Of a DNA stretch of 64,000 bases, positions 11,221 to 23,178 are shown piece by piece. The DNA lies in NCBI RefSeq assembly GCF_004337985.1, contig NC_043742.1, forward strand, positions 6,944,641 to 7,008,640, in the 5' to 3' direction. Made by a program: the position numbers and the translations under genes. How positions within the stretch are numbered: the stretch's first letter is position 1; each line of letters begins with the position of its first letter. Below the pieces are notes generated by a model that was not told the DNA's origin, did no database searches, and saw only the letters and a list, made by a program, of their open reading frames with translations. This stretch comes from Pyricularia pennisetigena (lineage: Eukaryota > Ascomycota > Sordariomycetes > Magnaporthales > Pyriculariaceae).

Positions 11221-11757
11221 NNNNNNNNNNNNNNNNNNNNNNNNNNNNNNNNNNNNNNNNNNNNNNNNNNNNNNNNNNNNNNNNNNNNNNNNNNNNNNNN
11301 NNNNNNNNNNNNNNNNNNNNNNNNNNNNNNNNNNNNNNNNNNNNNNNNNNNNNNNNNNNNNNNNNNNNNNNNNNNNNNNNNNNNNNNNNNNNNNNNNNNN
11401 NNNNNNNNNNNNNNNNNNNNNNNNNNNNNNNNNNNNNNNNNNNNNNNNNNNNNNNNNNNNNNNNNNNNNNNNNNNNNNNNNNNNNNNNNNNNNNNNNNNN
11501 NNNNNNNNNNNNNNNNNNNNNNNNNNNNNNNNNNNNNNNNNNNNNNNNNNNNNNNNNNNNNNNNNNNNNNNNNNNNNNNNNNNNNNNNNNNNNNNNNNNN
11601 NNNNNNNNNNNNNNNNNNNNNNNNNNNNNNNNNNNNNNNNNNNNNNNNNNNNNNNNNNNNNNNNNNNNNNNNNNNNNNNNNNNNNNNNNNNNNNNNNNNN
11701 NNNNNNNNNNNNNNNNNNNNNNNNNNNNNNNNNNNNNNNNNNNNNNNNNNNNNNNNN
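11221..11757. other. Assembly gap (537 N) between two low-complexity tracts
   Basis: Undetermined bases bounded on the left by poly(A) and on the right by a GA microsatellite. The gap probably reflects failure to assemble simple sequence. Confidence 0.99.

Positions 11758-11807
<50 letters not shown>
11758..11807. repeat. (GA)n microsatellite
   Basis: About 25 uninterrupted GA units directly following the gap. Purine-strand dinucleotide tract; no coding role, since the frames through it are artefactual Glu-Arg repeats. Confidence 0.95.
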
Positions 11808-11811
<4 letters not shown>

Positions 11812-12050
11812 ACAAGTACGTTCCCTCTAGAACTGGATAAAATCGGAGAATTCTGTCGAATCAAAAGCTACCGAAATAATTACCCACGTTACCCAAAGCC
11901 CATTAATTGTTTAGTCTGTGTCTAAATACATTTACCTACCTATACGGGTACCTAACCAAGCAAAGGCAAACTCAGGTCGGTACCAACTATTACAGTAACC
12001 AAAACTAGCCTGGACAGACTAGTTTACCTACACATTGGCACACATATATG

Positions 12051-12065
12051 TACAGTACAGTACAG
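12051..12065. repeat. (TACAG)3 pentamer repeat
   Basis: Three exact tandem copies of TACAG, with a fourth partial copy (GTACAG) shortly after. It lies in the likely 3' untranslated region of the Tim17-like gene. The same word recurs in other spacers of this window. Confidence 0.85.
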
Positions 12066-12110
12066 TGATATTGTACAGTGGTATTACAATTGCACAGATG
12101 CCAAGTAGGC

Positions 12111-12988
12111 CTATTTCTGATTCCTGGTGGACTTTTGCTTTTCTCGCAAGACCGCAATGTTATCGTCTACCAAGGCGATTTCTGCATCTAGCTTTAGTAT
12201 CTTTTCCTGGAGCATGTGCTCATACTCCTGGTCAGTAAGAGGAGTGAGGGGACTCCATTTGGCAGACAACCAATCTCGCTTTGACGCTGGCGTCGGCTCT
12301 CGCGCAGCCAATTTGTTTGAAACAGCCTGACCACCTGCACCGAGAACCATAAAGGCCAAGGCTGCCGGTGGACTAGAGCGTATACCCGTGGCTACAATGA
12401 ACTGTCAGTTTGGCACTTCTTCTAACAACATCATTTTGGCTTGGAGAGCTTACCCAGCGCTCCTTGCGCCGTGCCAGCAAGAGCGCCAGCGGCACCGCTG
12501 ATTACAATCTTCTCCTTTCCGCTCAGGTCCCGCGCTCCATAGGCTGCAGTTATGGCTGATCTCGAACCTGAAGGAAAAGAAACGTCAGACAAAATACGTG
12601 TGCTCTCATGGGTTCAATGGCTTCGTCAACAACAGGTAGACAACACACTGACCGTTGAACACAGAGCCTGCAGTAAACCAGTAAGCGCCTCCTAGTACGG
12701 CAGATATCAAGGCTGGGCGGTGACGTGATACGGCAATGATAGCTCCACCAAGCGCACCGGCAGTTCCTGCGTTTGTCCCAGGTCAGCCAGTCATGTGATG
12801 TGCGAATCTCGCAGCCCTTTACAGAGAGGGTCTTCCGTGTGTGACAACGTACCTGTCAAAGCTCCAAAGCTCAGAGCCTGGGAGACTTCTGCAGGAAGGA
12901 AGTTTGTCCTTGAATTGGCCTCAGCCTGCTGCCGTCGAGGTGGTGGTGGCAACTGGGGCGGCGTCTGACCAGGTTCGACATTAGGCAT
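12111..12988 (-). CDS. Tim17-like glycine-rich small membrane protein, probably mitochondrial
   Basis: Four exons: 12988-12853, 12766-12653, 12567-12454 and 12391-12111. All introns are GT-AG (86, 85 and 62 nt), and the joined frame gives 214 residues. The protein starts with a Pro/Gln-rich head (about residues 1-30). Three or four small-residue-rich hydrophobic segments follow, with GALTG, GALGG, GGAYWF and GAAGALAGTAQG patterns of the kind seen in Tim17/Tim22/Tim23 proteins. The end (about residues 175-214) is a charged, probably coiled-coil tail. Tim17-family proteins are inner mitochondrial membrane components with tightly packed Gly-rich helices. This protein is not one of the canonical translocase subunits by eye, so I call it only Tim17-like. 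The first ATG in the exon is used. It is transcribed divergently from eIF4B. Gene structure is fairly secure; function is not. Confidence 0.68.
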
Positions 12989-13033
12989 CCTTGAATGTTT
13001 TTTATGGACAGGTTTAAAATAAATATACTTCTT

Positions 13034-13070
<37 letters not shown>

Positions 13071-13935
13071 AGAGAATTGAGCGAGGAAAAAAGAGGCTGG
13101 ACAAAGCCTTAACTCCTTGACATGACAGGAACTGCGCAGTTATGCACGTCAAAGGTGTGAATCAGACCAAAAGTTTGCCACGGATTTTCGATGAGCAGCC
13201 AAGGTATTCCTGGTATATTCACGTACTATTTCTTGTACGATTCATGAATAAAGGAATATCGTAAATATAAATTGGGCAGGTCAAATATAGAAATATCAGG
13301 ATTATGAGGTGGTCAGGTTTAGAAAGCTAAGGTAAGGTAAGGTAGACAAGAGATCCTCCGTAGGCAGGCAGCAAGGAGTGAAAATTGATGGCCCCTGCTC
13401 CGTCACGTTCACATTCGGTTCGAGGATGTTGAATCGTAGGTGGATGTTTCTCCCAGTGTATTAAAGTAGATGCGCTAAACTTTTTTGGGGGCATGGTTTG
13501 GTGCTGGCCACCAATCATCAAGCAGATTCTGCCGGGTGGTTCCTTACTTTTTGTCCAAAAAATCGAAAAATTGCCCGCCCGCCCGCACACTTCAAACTTG
13601 AAATGAGAAGGCCTCTTGAATTTTTTCCTCCCACTTCCTACCTCGATCCCCAACCCACCAAAAAAGGACCCCGAGACGTCCATTTCTACAGACCTCGACC
13701 CGTGATCGAGGCTCAACCAGCACTTGCCAACCCCTGCGACGACAAGTCCATCGCATATCTCGATTGCGAAGGAAAAAGGCGTCAATCGGCAACCAAGAAT
13801 CGACATCGAAACATCGATCAAATAATCCTCCCCGCCAAACCAAATAGCGCCGACTCTGCAGCCGGCCCTTCTATACTCGTCTACGCGCTACGATACTGAA
13901 ATCGTTGCGCGTGGCATAACCCACCAACCGCAATC
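12989..13935. promoter_or_regulatory. Divergent intergenic region, Tim17-like gene and eIF4B
   Basis: About 950 bases between two divergent starts. It contains a 29-nt poly(A) run at 13040-13068, which is poly(T) in the sense of the Tim17-like gene, and a GGTAAGGTAAGGTAG repeat near 13330-13345. The right half is rich in C and A and is probably the eIF4B leader. Several short frames occur but none has coding character. Confidence 0.5.
13040..13068. repeat. Poly(A) tract, 29 nt
   Basis: Uninterrupted adenines about 50 bases upstream of the Tim17-like start codon, read as poly(T) on the coding strand. Confidence 0.95.
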
Positions 13936-16057
13936 ATGGGTTCGTCCTTTTCATTTCCGCTACTGCGTCATTTGCCTACTATGCAACCCACAACTTTGTC
14001 GACCTCGTTGCTGATATGTCTTTTTTTTTTCTTAGCTCCCAAAAAGAAGGAGGTCCAGAAGTTTTCCCTCGGGGAATTCATGACGGACTCTGGTGAGTAG
14101 TAGCACCTGTCCACAGGCCTCGTGATTTAGCAGAATTTAAAATCGGGCCATGCGCATCCGACATATACTTACCGTTCATTGCGATTAGCTTTTGGTGGAG
14201 GATCGTGGGCCGATGAAGTCGAGGACACATATGGTACGTTTTGCGCACTTTGTGGTGTCAGCCCATTGCATCCCACCTGCCATAATATTTCAAATGCTTA
14301 CAACCACACCTTACTCTACTAGGAACCCAACCTCTTCCCCCATCCGACCGACGTGGAAACAGTGGCTACGGTGGTAGCGGCGGCGGCGGCTATGGCTCAT
14401 CCGACAGAAGTACGTTGGAATTTCCACCCATTCAACGTAATCGAAAACGACCCTGTCACACATGTACTGATGATGGTTGTAGTGCCGTATGCCCCCAGGG
14501 AGCGCGACTCCTTCCCGCAGCGGATTCCCGACAAGCCGCCCTACACTGCACACTTGGGCAATCTCTCATATGACGCCACCAACGAGACCGTGACGGATTT
14601 CTTTGCCTCGTGTGAAGTCGTCAGCGTCCGCATCGTGGAGGACCGCGAGCAGCAGAGGCCCAAGGGCTTTGGATACGCCGAGTTCGCCACCGCAGAAGGG
14701 CTCCAGAAGGCTTTGAACTTTGACGGCGACTCGTTCCAAGGCCGTGTGATTCGTGTTCGCATTGCCGATCCTCGTGAGTTGAGCTCCATCCTGTGGACAG
14801 AAACTTAGAAGACAGCTTACTGACTGTAGTCTCAAAACAGCCAAGAACAGCGAGGGCCGTAGTGAGGCCAGGGAGCTGGACTGGTCGCAGCCACGCAAGG
14901 GACCCTTGGCAGACATGCCCCGCAACGACCGTCGTGGGCCGAACGAATTCGGAGAACGCCGCGAATTCAACAATGAACGCCGAGAGTTCAATGACCGCCG
15001 AGGACCTCGGGAGTTGGTTGATGACGGCAAGGTCCGTGACTTCAGTGACTGGTCCCGCAAGGGTCCATTGTCCCCCCGTCCGGATACTATCCGTCAAAAC
15101 TCGTCGCGAGAGGGCAGCAGGCCTCCCTTTGAGGGCGGAGACTCGTCCAACCGTGAGGACCGCAGACATTCCCCTGCTACGTGGGGCGAAGGTCGCCAGG
15201 ATGGTTCTCGCCCACCTCGTCGCGAGTTTGCCGACCGCCCCGCTCCTGAGAGGGTTCCCACCGCTGCCGAGAAGGATATGCAGTGGAGAAGCAGCATGCG
15301 CCCCGATCAGCCCACAAAGTCCCCCGCCCAGTCACGCAGTGGCAGCGAGGCTCCTCCTTCGCCAGCGCCTGCTGCCGCTGCACCTGCACCCGCTGGTCGC
15401 CCTAAGCTTAACCTTATCAAGCGAACGATTTCCGAGGCACCCGACGTCACTTCTCCTGCTTTGACAGCCAGCGACTCTAAGGCCAGTCCTTTTGGTGCCG
15501 CTCGTCCCATCGACACCGCTGCCAAGGAGCGGGAAATCGAGGAGAAGCGCCTTGCAGCGCTACAAGAGAAGAAAGAGGCCGAGGAGAAGGCTAAAGAAGA
15601 GCGTCGTCTTGCCAAGGAGGCTGCTGATAAGAAGGCGGAGGAAGATGCGAAGGCCGCCCAGCAAAACGGCGGTTCAGAGAAGGCTGAAGAAGCACCAGAG
15701 GCAAAGGAGGCAAAGCCAGAGCAGCCAGCTGAAGGTGCTGCTCCCACAGAGCAAAAGATCCCTGTGCGGACACGTGAGCAGGCTCCTGTTCCCAAATCTA
15801 GGGCTACCGAGAGCGGTAACTGGAGGTCGGCATCAAGCGAGCAAAGGGGCGGAAGGGGTGCACCGAGTGGTCCCCGCCGAGGAGGCGGTGGTCCTCGGGG
15901 TGGCCGGAACGATGGGCCGAGGCCGCCGCGTGCCAACGGAGGACAACAGTCGCAGCCTGGAACTCCTGTCACTGCAGGGCCAGACTCTACCCCTGATGAG
16001 GACGGCTGGACGACCGTGAAAAAGGCCAAGGGCAGTGGTCGTCCTATTGCATCCTAG
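13936..16057 (+). CDS. TIF3: Translation initiation factor eIF4B (Tif3-like)
   Basis: Six coding exons: 13936-13939, 14036-14092, 14189-14233, 14323-14409, 14483-14773 and 14841-16057. All introns are GT-AG, and the joined frame gives 566 residues. The N-terminus MAPKKKEVQKFSLGEF and the following acidic GGGSWADEVEDTYG are typical of fungal eIF4B. One RRM spans about residues 84-160, with RNP2 (HLGNLSY, 89-94) and RNP1 (KGFGYAEF, 125-132). After it come Arg/Asp/Glu-rich repeats around NDRRGPNEFGERREF, an Ala/Lys/Glu helical stretch, an Arg-Gly-rich segment, and an end with DEDGWTTVKK. eIF4B stimulates eIF4A helicase and 40S loading on mRNA in the cytoplasm. Unusually, the first coding exon holds only ATG plus one base, with its donor directly after it. 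It faces EFL1 tail to tail. Confidence 0.93.
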
Positions 16058-17334
16058 AAGCACAGGCTCTAGGCGTCCACTGGACATCAGCGCGGGTTTT
16101 CAACATGAAGAGGATGACCCTTTTATACGAAGCCTGAACGCCGTTACGATGCTACTGAAATTCCAAAAGTCACTGTACCATACCAAACACGGGTTCCCGG
16201 CCCACCGCTTTAAGGATCCCAACAGTTTTGCGCACAAAAATTTCTGTGACACTCTGGGCCATGCTTGGATATTCCTAGCAGCTGCTGCCCTTTTCTCGTT
16301 CTCGATGCAGTGTGGCTTCAAGATTACTCACTCACTGTCATCCAGTCCTACCGACTCTAGCAATTTCCAGACTCGAAGTTGCCGGCAACGTCGATGCTCA
16401 TGTCTATGCGATCTACCTCGCCCCCGACGCGGCTCAAAACTGGGCGAGCTGGCAAACTTTGGTGCTTGAGCTATCAACCACTGCCTGGTCTCCTCCATTA
16501 AAACGCTCCACTCGATTCGTCTTTGTTTCCGTGACATGACATTTCTCTTCTTCGAGCGTCTCTCGCATTTCTGCGCCATGTCCCAAGCACCCACCCGCTT
16601 GGGCATGCGCATGTCTTTTTCTGTGTGGCTGTTGAACGCAATTTTTCCAGATATTTGTGACTGGACGTGAAAAAGGGGGATTTTGACTGGGCGTTTCGGC
16701 TGTACATAGTCGTATTCTATTTTTTTTTTTTTCTCTTTTTCTCTTTTTCTCTTGTTTTTTTTTTTCTTGTTTTCTCCGAATTTTGGCCTGCATGTCTACA
16801 TCTTAACGAGTGAATTTTGAGGGCTTGATCTTTCATACCGAGAAATGGATCAAAACGAAAAGCATGCATGTTTTCAGGACTTTTTTTCACAAGGCACTTT
16901 ATTGCGCGGGCAGTCACAGTTGGCTCCGTGATGTTGGCGAAGCCCAGAGAGGCATCTTTAATGGGGGCGAAGCCGTACCACCCAATAGACCAAGGAGTAA
17001 TTTGACAGTTAGTCTAAATCTAGTCTAAAAGTATGTATACCCTTTACTGTCGTGATGAATGCGAAGGTTAGTGGTAATTCTTTTGAAAAGTGACATGATG
17101 GGTTAATTGTATAGAACCAGCACTATGGACTCGCACTGGTGCCACCAGAATTCAGATCCTTCCACAAGTTTGAGCTGCCTAATGTACAGAACATGGACGA
17201 AATGCACCGAAACAATATAGACCACCTGATAGCTCCATCGTCTAGTCCGTACGTGAGCATTTTGTTCTAAAGCGACGAATGGTTCGAAGGGCTTGCTCTA
17301 ACAAACCCCAGCCCCCGCTAAATACACATACAAA
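16058..17334. other. Convergent spacer between eIF4B and EFL1
   Basis: About 1.28 kb holding the 3' ends of two converging genes. A pyrimidine block with T runs lies at 16720-16775. TAGTCTAAATCTAGTCTAAAA occurs near 17009-17030. No gene is visible. Confidence 0.5.
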
Positions 17335-20300
17335 CTACCTCTTCATATTCTTCTGTTTCTCGGCATCCCTCGCAACATTCCTACCCTCCACAAGCAGACC
17401 CTTGCGCCTCCTGACGCCGTCCATGTACCTCTTGGCCACGTTCTCGCGGTCGCCATACTCGCCGAGGTCCTCGAGGTCGTCCTCGGTAAAGGGCACCCAG
17501 AAGGGATCCTCGTCGAGGATCTCGAAGCCCGTGAAGATGAGCTGTGGCTGGGCGGCGCCCGACGTGCGCTTGCGCATCTCATCTGCGAAGCCAAAAGATT
17601 CGGCGACGGGGAGGAGGGACTGGATGGTGAAAAAGGGCGTGCCCTCCTTCATCGCCTCGGAGAGGACGTTTCCGCGTCGGCGGGTCAGGACGTCGTAGAC
17701 GCGACCTAGGACCTCGGCTGCGTGGTGATCTGTCAGTATTTGATAAACACTTTGTCTTTGGGGAAACCGCCGGCGGGGATATGCCGATGGAATATGTTGA
17801 GCTTTGAAAACTTACTGCTTGCTTGTATCTCGCAGGAGTACATGGCCAGCATCAAACGAGGTGACCAGTCTAGGAAACCCTTGTGTATGCCTTGCTGCAC
17901 CGCCTTGATGACCTCGCCAGTGAGACGACCTATGGCGTCACGAGCTGATGAATCATGTGCGGTTTCGGCAAGCTCGACGTCTTCGATAACGACGGCCACC
18001 CCCTGGACTGGCTCGTGGCATAGGGGGCCTTGGGCCATGGCCAGCTGGAAGCCGTACGCGATCTTGTCAGCAAAGTGGCTTGCCTTGAGACGCTCATCCG
18101 CAGACGGGGCATCGGCCTTGTTTGCTTCATCTCCAAAGATCCTTGGTAATATGCCGCTAGCAGTGCCGTCCACAAGAATATTCGGTCCAGTCCTCCGTGG
18201 CCCGAAAGATACGATGCGCTCTGCAGCTGATTTCCAGGCCTCACGTCCCTTGCCGGATTCCAGCTTCTCCTTGAGCTGTGATTTAAGCTCTTCCGGGCTC
18301 AGCGTCTTTGCCTCCTCAATACCCGCGAAGGCTTCGTCTGCCTGGGATTCCTCTACCTTGTCCCCGGGCTCAGATGCAGCATCGTTATTACCTGCAGGGT
18401 CAGAGGATAGTTGCTTGATGGCAGCAGTCTGCTTGAGCAGGAAATCGGTAACATCCTTTGGCAGTGGGCTGACCTTCAGTTTGATCGTAGCCTGCTTGGA
18501 GCTGCTGACTGCAACGACCGAGCCTCGTCCAAGTTCCTTGTTGGCTGGTGGCCGCATCTCCTCGGCCTTGACAATGGTTTCACGGTAGGGCACAATGGGC
18601 GCACCGGCCTGGATCTCACATCGGGCGAAGCGTTCGCGGAGGTCAGTGAGGCATCGTTCGAGGTGCAGCTCACCGGCAGTCAGGAGGACGTGCTCTCCAC
18701 TCGCAAACTGCTCATACTCGGCACATGGGTCACTTTGCACCAAGAGCTTCAGACCTGCAATCATCTTGTCAAGATCTGCAGGGTTCTCAGGCTCAAGGGC
18801 GACCCGGACTATTGGTCGACCGACCGCGCTACCAACACCTGCCAGGTTGACGGCCCCTTCTAGTTGGCTACAGAGAGTTCCAGATTTGAGAATGCCTGAA
18901 CCCTCAAGACCCTTGATACCGAACACGACGCCAGCAGGTACAGTGGTAAGGCTCTCCAGACTGCGGCCCATGAGCATGTAAAGAGCCTCGACGGTGACCT
19001 TCCGCGGCTTGGGATCGGCGTTGGGCGTGGCCGGAGAAAACTTTGGTGGAAGAACATAGATGCTATCCCCCACCGACAAGCTCCCTGAATATATACGGGC
19101 AAAGCCAATTAGATGCTCTGGTTCGGATTCTGCCTCGGGCTCAGCAGGAGTAACTGGGTCGTCATCCAGGCTCGCAGAACCGATGGCAGAAGTAAGGTCA
19201 TCGATACCGTTGTTGGCACCAGCCTGGGCTTTTGCGGCCTCGGCACGCTTTTTCCTAGCTAGTTCCCGTGCCTCTTCGGGGCTGAGAGGACCATTCCGGC
19301 GTTTGTTCTCGGGTAGATCACTGGCTGGGATTGACACCATCTTGCTGACATAGGCTACAACTGGATCATCCACAGATGACTTGAACTGCACCATTGCGTC
19401 TTGGATCTTGGAATCAATACAACCCGGTCCTGGGCATGATCGCAAGAGCTCAGGCAAACGCTCTGCTTGTGCGGCCTTTGGTGATGGAAGTGATTCGACG
19501 ACCGACACTAGGAGAGCCACAGATAGCGGGAGCCAAGAGGCAAAAACAGTTGTTAGCAGCAACCGAGGATCCCTTGCCCGGAGGATGTGCGCGGGGACAT
19601 TGATGTTGAGTGACTTAGTGATCTTCTCCAACAGGGCTGCATCACTATGGCCGTTGTACTCCTTTCCCATCGTAGCGGCGTATACAGTCCAGATGGGCTC
19701 GAGTACTAGTTGCACAAACATGGGCTTCAGTGCTCGCCCTTTCAAATGCTTGGGCCCGAGTACTTTCTTGGTTTTGGGGTCCAAGTAGAAATTTCCCCAG
19801 AGGACCTTTTCCATGAGGCTGCGTTTTATGCCGAGTTTCTTCTCGTATAGGCCGGCGAACTGACGGACGGTAAATGCCCAACCATCAATCGCGCTGGCAA
19901 AAATGACGTTGTTTTTCTCAGGTGCAAAGTAAAGATCCTCATCATCCTTTTCTTGGAAGTTCAGCTCGCCTGCCTCGTCATCTTGCTGACCGGCTGCCTG
20001 TGCTTCCCGGGCAGCGGCAGCGGCAACGCGCTCCTCGATCCTCTCTCGCCAGTTAAGGTCCTCCTCCATCCTTTCGCCCTGAAAAAAACTACCAAGAACA
20101 GCGTTGACCTGCTCCAGAATCTTGGAAAGGTGAACGTTGGCTTCTGATGGTGACATTTTGAGTTCGGTGACCAGGCGATCGATCTTGTTGATGACGAGCA
20201 GCGGCTTGAGCTTTTCGGTCCATGTTTGGCGAAGAACTGTGACCGTTTGGCTACAAACACCCTCTACGGCATCAACCAAGACCACAGCACCGTCGCATAG

Positions 20301-20759
20301 GCGCGAGGCAGTTGACACCTCACTGCTGAAATCGATATGGCCAGGAGAATCAATAAGGTTGATGAGATAGTCTGCGGCCAAAGGGGCTGCATCTGGACTC
20401 GATCTCCGCAGCATGGAGAAAAGTAATGATATTGCTGATGATTCCATGGTGATGCCCCTGGCCTGTTCATCAGGACGAGAATCCATATACCGAATCTTGC
20501 CGGCAAGCTTTGGTGAGATGATACCATTTGTCGCCAACAAGGCATCTGTTAATGACGTTTTGCCATGGTCCTATGATGCCGTATCAGCAGTCTGTCTTTT
20601 TTTCGAGTTTCTTCGATCAGGTCTTTGTTGGAACTTTGAACTTGGGGAGGGGATGGGGGGCTTTTTGATACGTACCACATGTGCCAGAATACAGATATTC
20701 CGAACATTGTCAGCATGTAGCTGGAGCCGCGCCAGCTTTTCCGGGCTTACGACCGGCAT
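17335..20759 (-). CDS. EFL1: Ribosome assembly GTPase EFL1 (Ria1)
   Basis: Three exons: 20759-20676, 20570-17816 and 17717-17335, with GT-AG introns of 105 and 98 nt. They give 1073 residues, near the usual 1100. It is an EF-2-like translational GTPase: P-loop AHVDHGKT (26-33), switch RGIT (67-69), DSPGH (102-106) and NKID (156-159). EF-G-like domains II-V follow. The C-terminus has MYSCEIQAS followed by EVLGRVYDVLTRRRG, and ends in a basic tail. EFL1 acts in the cytoplasm with Sdo1/SBDS to evict Tif6/eIF6 from late 60S subunits, making them competent to join. An insertion within the G domain (about residues 170-250), rich in Glu/Ala, is normal for EFL1 and distinguishes it from EF-2. The first intron interrupts exactly between the V and DHG of the P-loop. 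It shares a divergent promoter region with eIF3l. Confidence 0.95.
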
Positions 20760-21611
20760 TTTTTCCCCTATTTTTTCTCTTCCTTCTCTTTTTCACTGTT
20801 TATTATGTTGAAGTAGAAGTGTAGGTCTGCGGAGGCATATGTAGGAAGGTATGTAGTTAATGTTGTGTCACTGGGTGGAAGATTTCAGTCGGTAGATGCC
20901 AAGCTGTATTGGCGATGGATGGCAGCCCAATATGTAGCAAATAGAAAGTAAATGCAAGACTCGGCTTTGAAGTGGAAACTGTGTAAATGGTGTGCAACTC
21001 AGAATGATGCAGGTTTGAGTCACTACTAACAAAATTTGGAGTGTCAAAATCGAAGCGAGCTATTTGGATGCTTTCAATATATGCACAGTCCTAGTGGCGA
21101 CCCTTTTCAAACTTTTTGCAGACCTATAAGCTACTGTCCCTTTGAATGAACACTGAAAGTAAAATGAGGCCAACCACCCGAAATAAATAAAAATAAAAAT
21201 AAAAATTGCCTTCAACTGCAACAGGTCAAGCAGGTGCAACTTGCTTCCAGTAAAGAAAGGTGAGGGAAAAATGCCCCGCCTTCCTGGTGTTGCTGGCGAA
21301 TGCCCCACATTGAAAAGAAAACTGGGGCATTATTTTAGGAGGGGCAGGAAAATTTGGTCAGACACAGCCGTGACTTTGAAGCCCTACCTGGCGGTCGCGA
21401 AGCACCAAACGAAAAACCACCTCGCTTCGCTCCCGGAGGCCGATTGATTGAAGAGAACCTAACCTCCGGAGACAAGCCCCGCGCAAGTTCGCCATCTGCG
21501 AAACCTGCTACCCGTCGGAGAGACTGGGTTTCGGTATTTGTTGAGAGATCTCTGACTTTGTTTTCTTATTGTCCGTTTTTTTTTATTCCTTGACCACAAA
21601 ATCCGCCAACC
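20760..21611. promoter_or_regulatory. Shared divergent promoter of EFL1 and eIF3l
   Basis: About 850 bases between the start codons of two translation genes. AAAATTT words, the core of the yeast ribosome-biogenesis RRPE element, occur at 21031-21038 and 21349-21355. I saw no PAC (GATGAG) partner next to them. An AT-rich AAATAAAATAAA-type stretch lies near 21180-21206, and a T run at 21575-21585 precedes the eIF3l start. Confidence 0.45.
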
Positions 21612-23178
21612 ATGAGCGGATACCAAAACGGCGGCCCCCGCGGCCTGGCCGACGACAGCGATGTTGAGGAGGAGGCCCTCGTCGCCGACTACCGAGAGCA
21701 GGTTCAGTACGAGGAGGGGATGGATGATCCTGATATGGTGCTGGCCCAGCAGACCGACGACATTCAGTCCCGGCTTGTCGCCGCAGCGCAGCCCCTCGAC
21801 TTCTCCGCGCCCCTCGAAGTCAAGTTCCAGAGCTACGACCAGTACTGCAGCTTATTTCACTTCATCCTGAACTCGGATGGGCCAGTTGACCTGGAACCTC
21901 CTTCCGTTAGTTTTTCCCCGTGTATTAATTCCCAATCAATCCATCGTTGGGGCTCTTGTTGACCTTTTTGCTTGCTTGCCCATATAGTACTACTGGGCTT
22001 GGGATGTCATCGACGAGTTCATCTACCAGTTCAACTCGTTCTCCTCATACAGGATGCGCATCGCAAGGCAGGCCAACAATGAGGAAGAGGCGCAAATACT
22101 GCGGGAGAACCCCAACACATGGGGCTGCTACAGTGTCCTGAACGTGCTCTACTCGCTCATTCAGCGCTCTCAGATCCTTGAGCAACTGCAGGCAATGAAG
22201 CGGAATGAGGACCCCATGGCTGTCGCGGGTGATTATGGCAGCAGGAGTCTGTACAGGATGTTGGGGTACTTCTCCATCATTGGTCTTCTCCGTGTGCACT
22301 GTCTGCTCGGCGACTTCAGCCTTGCCCTGAGGACGCTTGATGATATTGAGCTGAACAAGAAGGCCATGTTCGCCCGCGTCATGGCTGCGCACTTTACAAC
22401 CTACTACTACGTTGGGTTCTCCTACATGATGGTTCGTCGCTATGCCGATGCCATCCGCATGTTCAGCCACATCCTGGTCTACGTCTCGCGTACCAAGAAC
22501 TTCCAGAAGAACGCTCAGTACGACTCGATCACCAAGAAGAACGACCAGATGCTGGCTCTCATTGCCATCTGCGTGGCTTTCCACCCCACTCGTCTAGACG
22601 ACACCATCCACACCGCTTTGCGTGAGAAGTTTGGTGACCAGCTCCTGAAGCTGCAGAGGGGTGGCCCTGAGTCTCTCCCCGTCTACGAGGAGCTCTTCAG
22701 GACGGCGTGCCCCAAATTCATCTCGCCCGTCCCTCCGGACTTTGACAACCCAGAGGCCAACGTGGACCCCATCGAGCACCACTTGTCCGTTTTCATGGAC
22801 GAGGTCAAGACCAACATGTGGAGCCCGACCGTCAAGTCCTACCTCAGGCTGTACACAACCATGGACCTTAAGAAGCTTGCTGGTTTCCTATCTGTCAAGC
22901 CCGAGGAGCTCCGTTCGTGGCTGCTTGTCAACAAGCAGCGCACCAAGCAGCTGCGCTGGGCCGACCACGGCCTTCTCGATGGCGAGCTGGTTAACGTGAG
23001 CGACCTTGACTATGCCATGCAAGGTGTAAGTTTCAAATCCATCTTGACCTTCTAACCAATAATTGCTTGAATGTCAAATGCTGACAAAACCCAGGACTTG
23101 ATTCACATCTCGGAGGCCAAGGTCGGCAGGAAATTGGTCGATTGGTATCTCCGCAACCTGTCTCGCACATACGTGTAA
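21612..23178 (+). CDS. EIF3L: Translation initiation factor eIF3 subunit L
   Basis: Three exons: 21612-21905, 21988-23025 and 23095-23178, with GT-AG introns of 82 and 69 nt. They give 471 residues, the normal length. The acidic N-terminus (DDSDVEEEALVADYREQV) is followed by YYWAWDVIDEFIYQFNSF and NPNTWGCYSVLNVLYSLI. The helical repeat body contains LLRVHCLLGDFSLALRTL and MVRRYADAIRMFSHILVY. A PCI-like C-terminal part (about residues 320-460) ends in VGRKLVDWYLRNL. eIF3l (Paf67 family) is a non-core eIF3 subunit present in filamentous fungi, plants and animals but absent from Saccharomyces. It pairs with eIF3k and helps 43S assembly in the cytoplasm. The start has good context and matches the family N-terminus. 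Confidence 0.96.

Noticed and set aside
11128..11925. Long frames through the second gap
   Set aside because: Composed of poly-Lys, N and Glu-Arg repeats; artefacts of simple sequence.
13498..13899. 133-residue frame just upstream of eIF4B
   Set aside because: It has no ATG near its start and no recognisable motifs, and it lies in the expected eIF4B leader.
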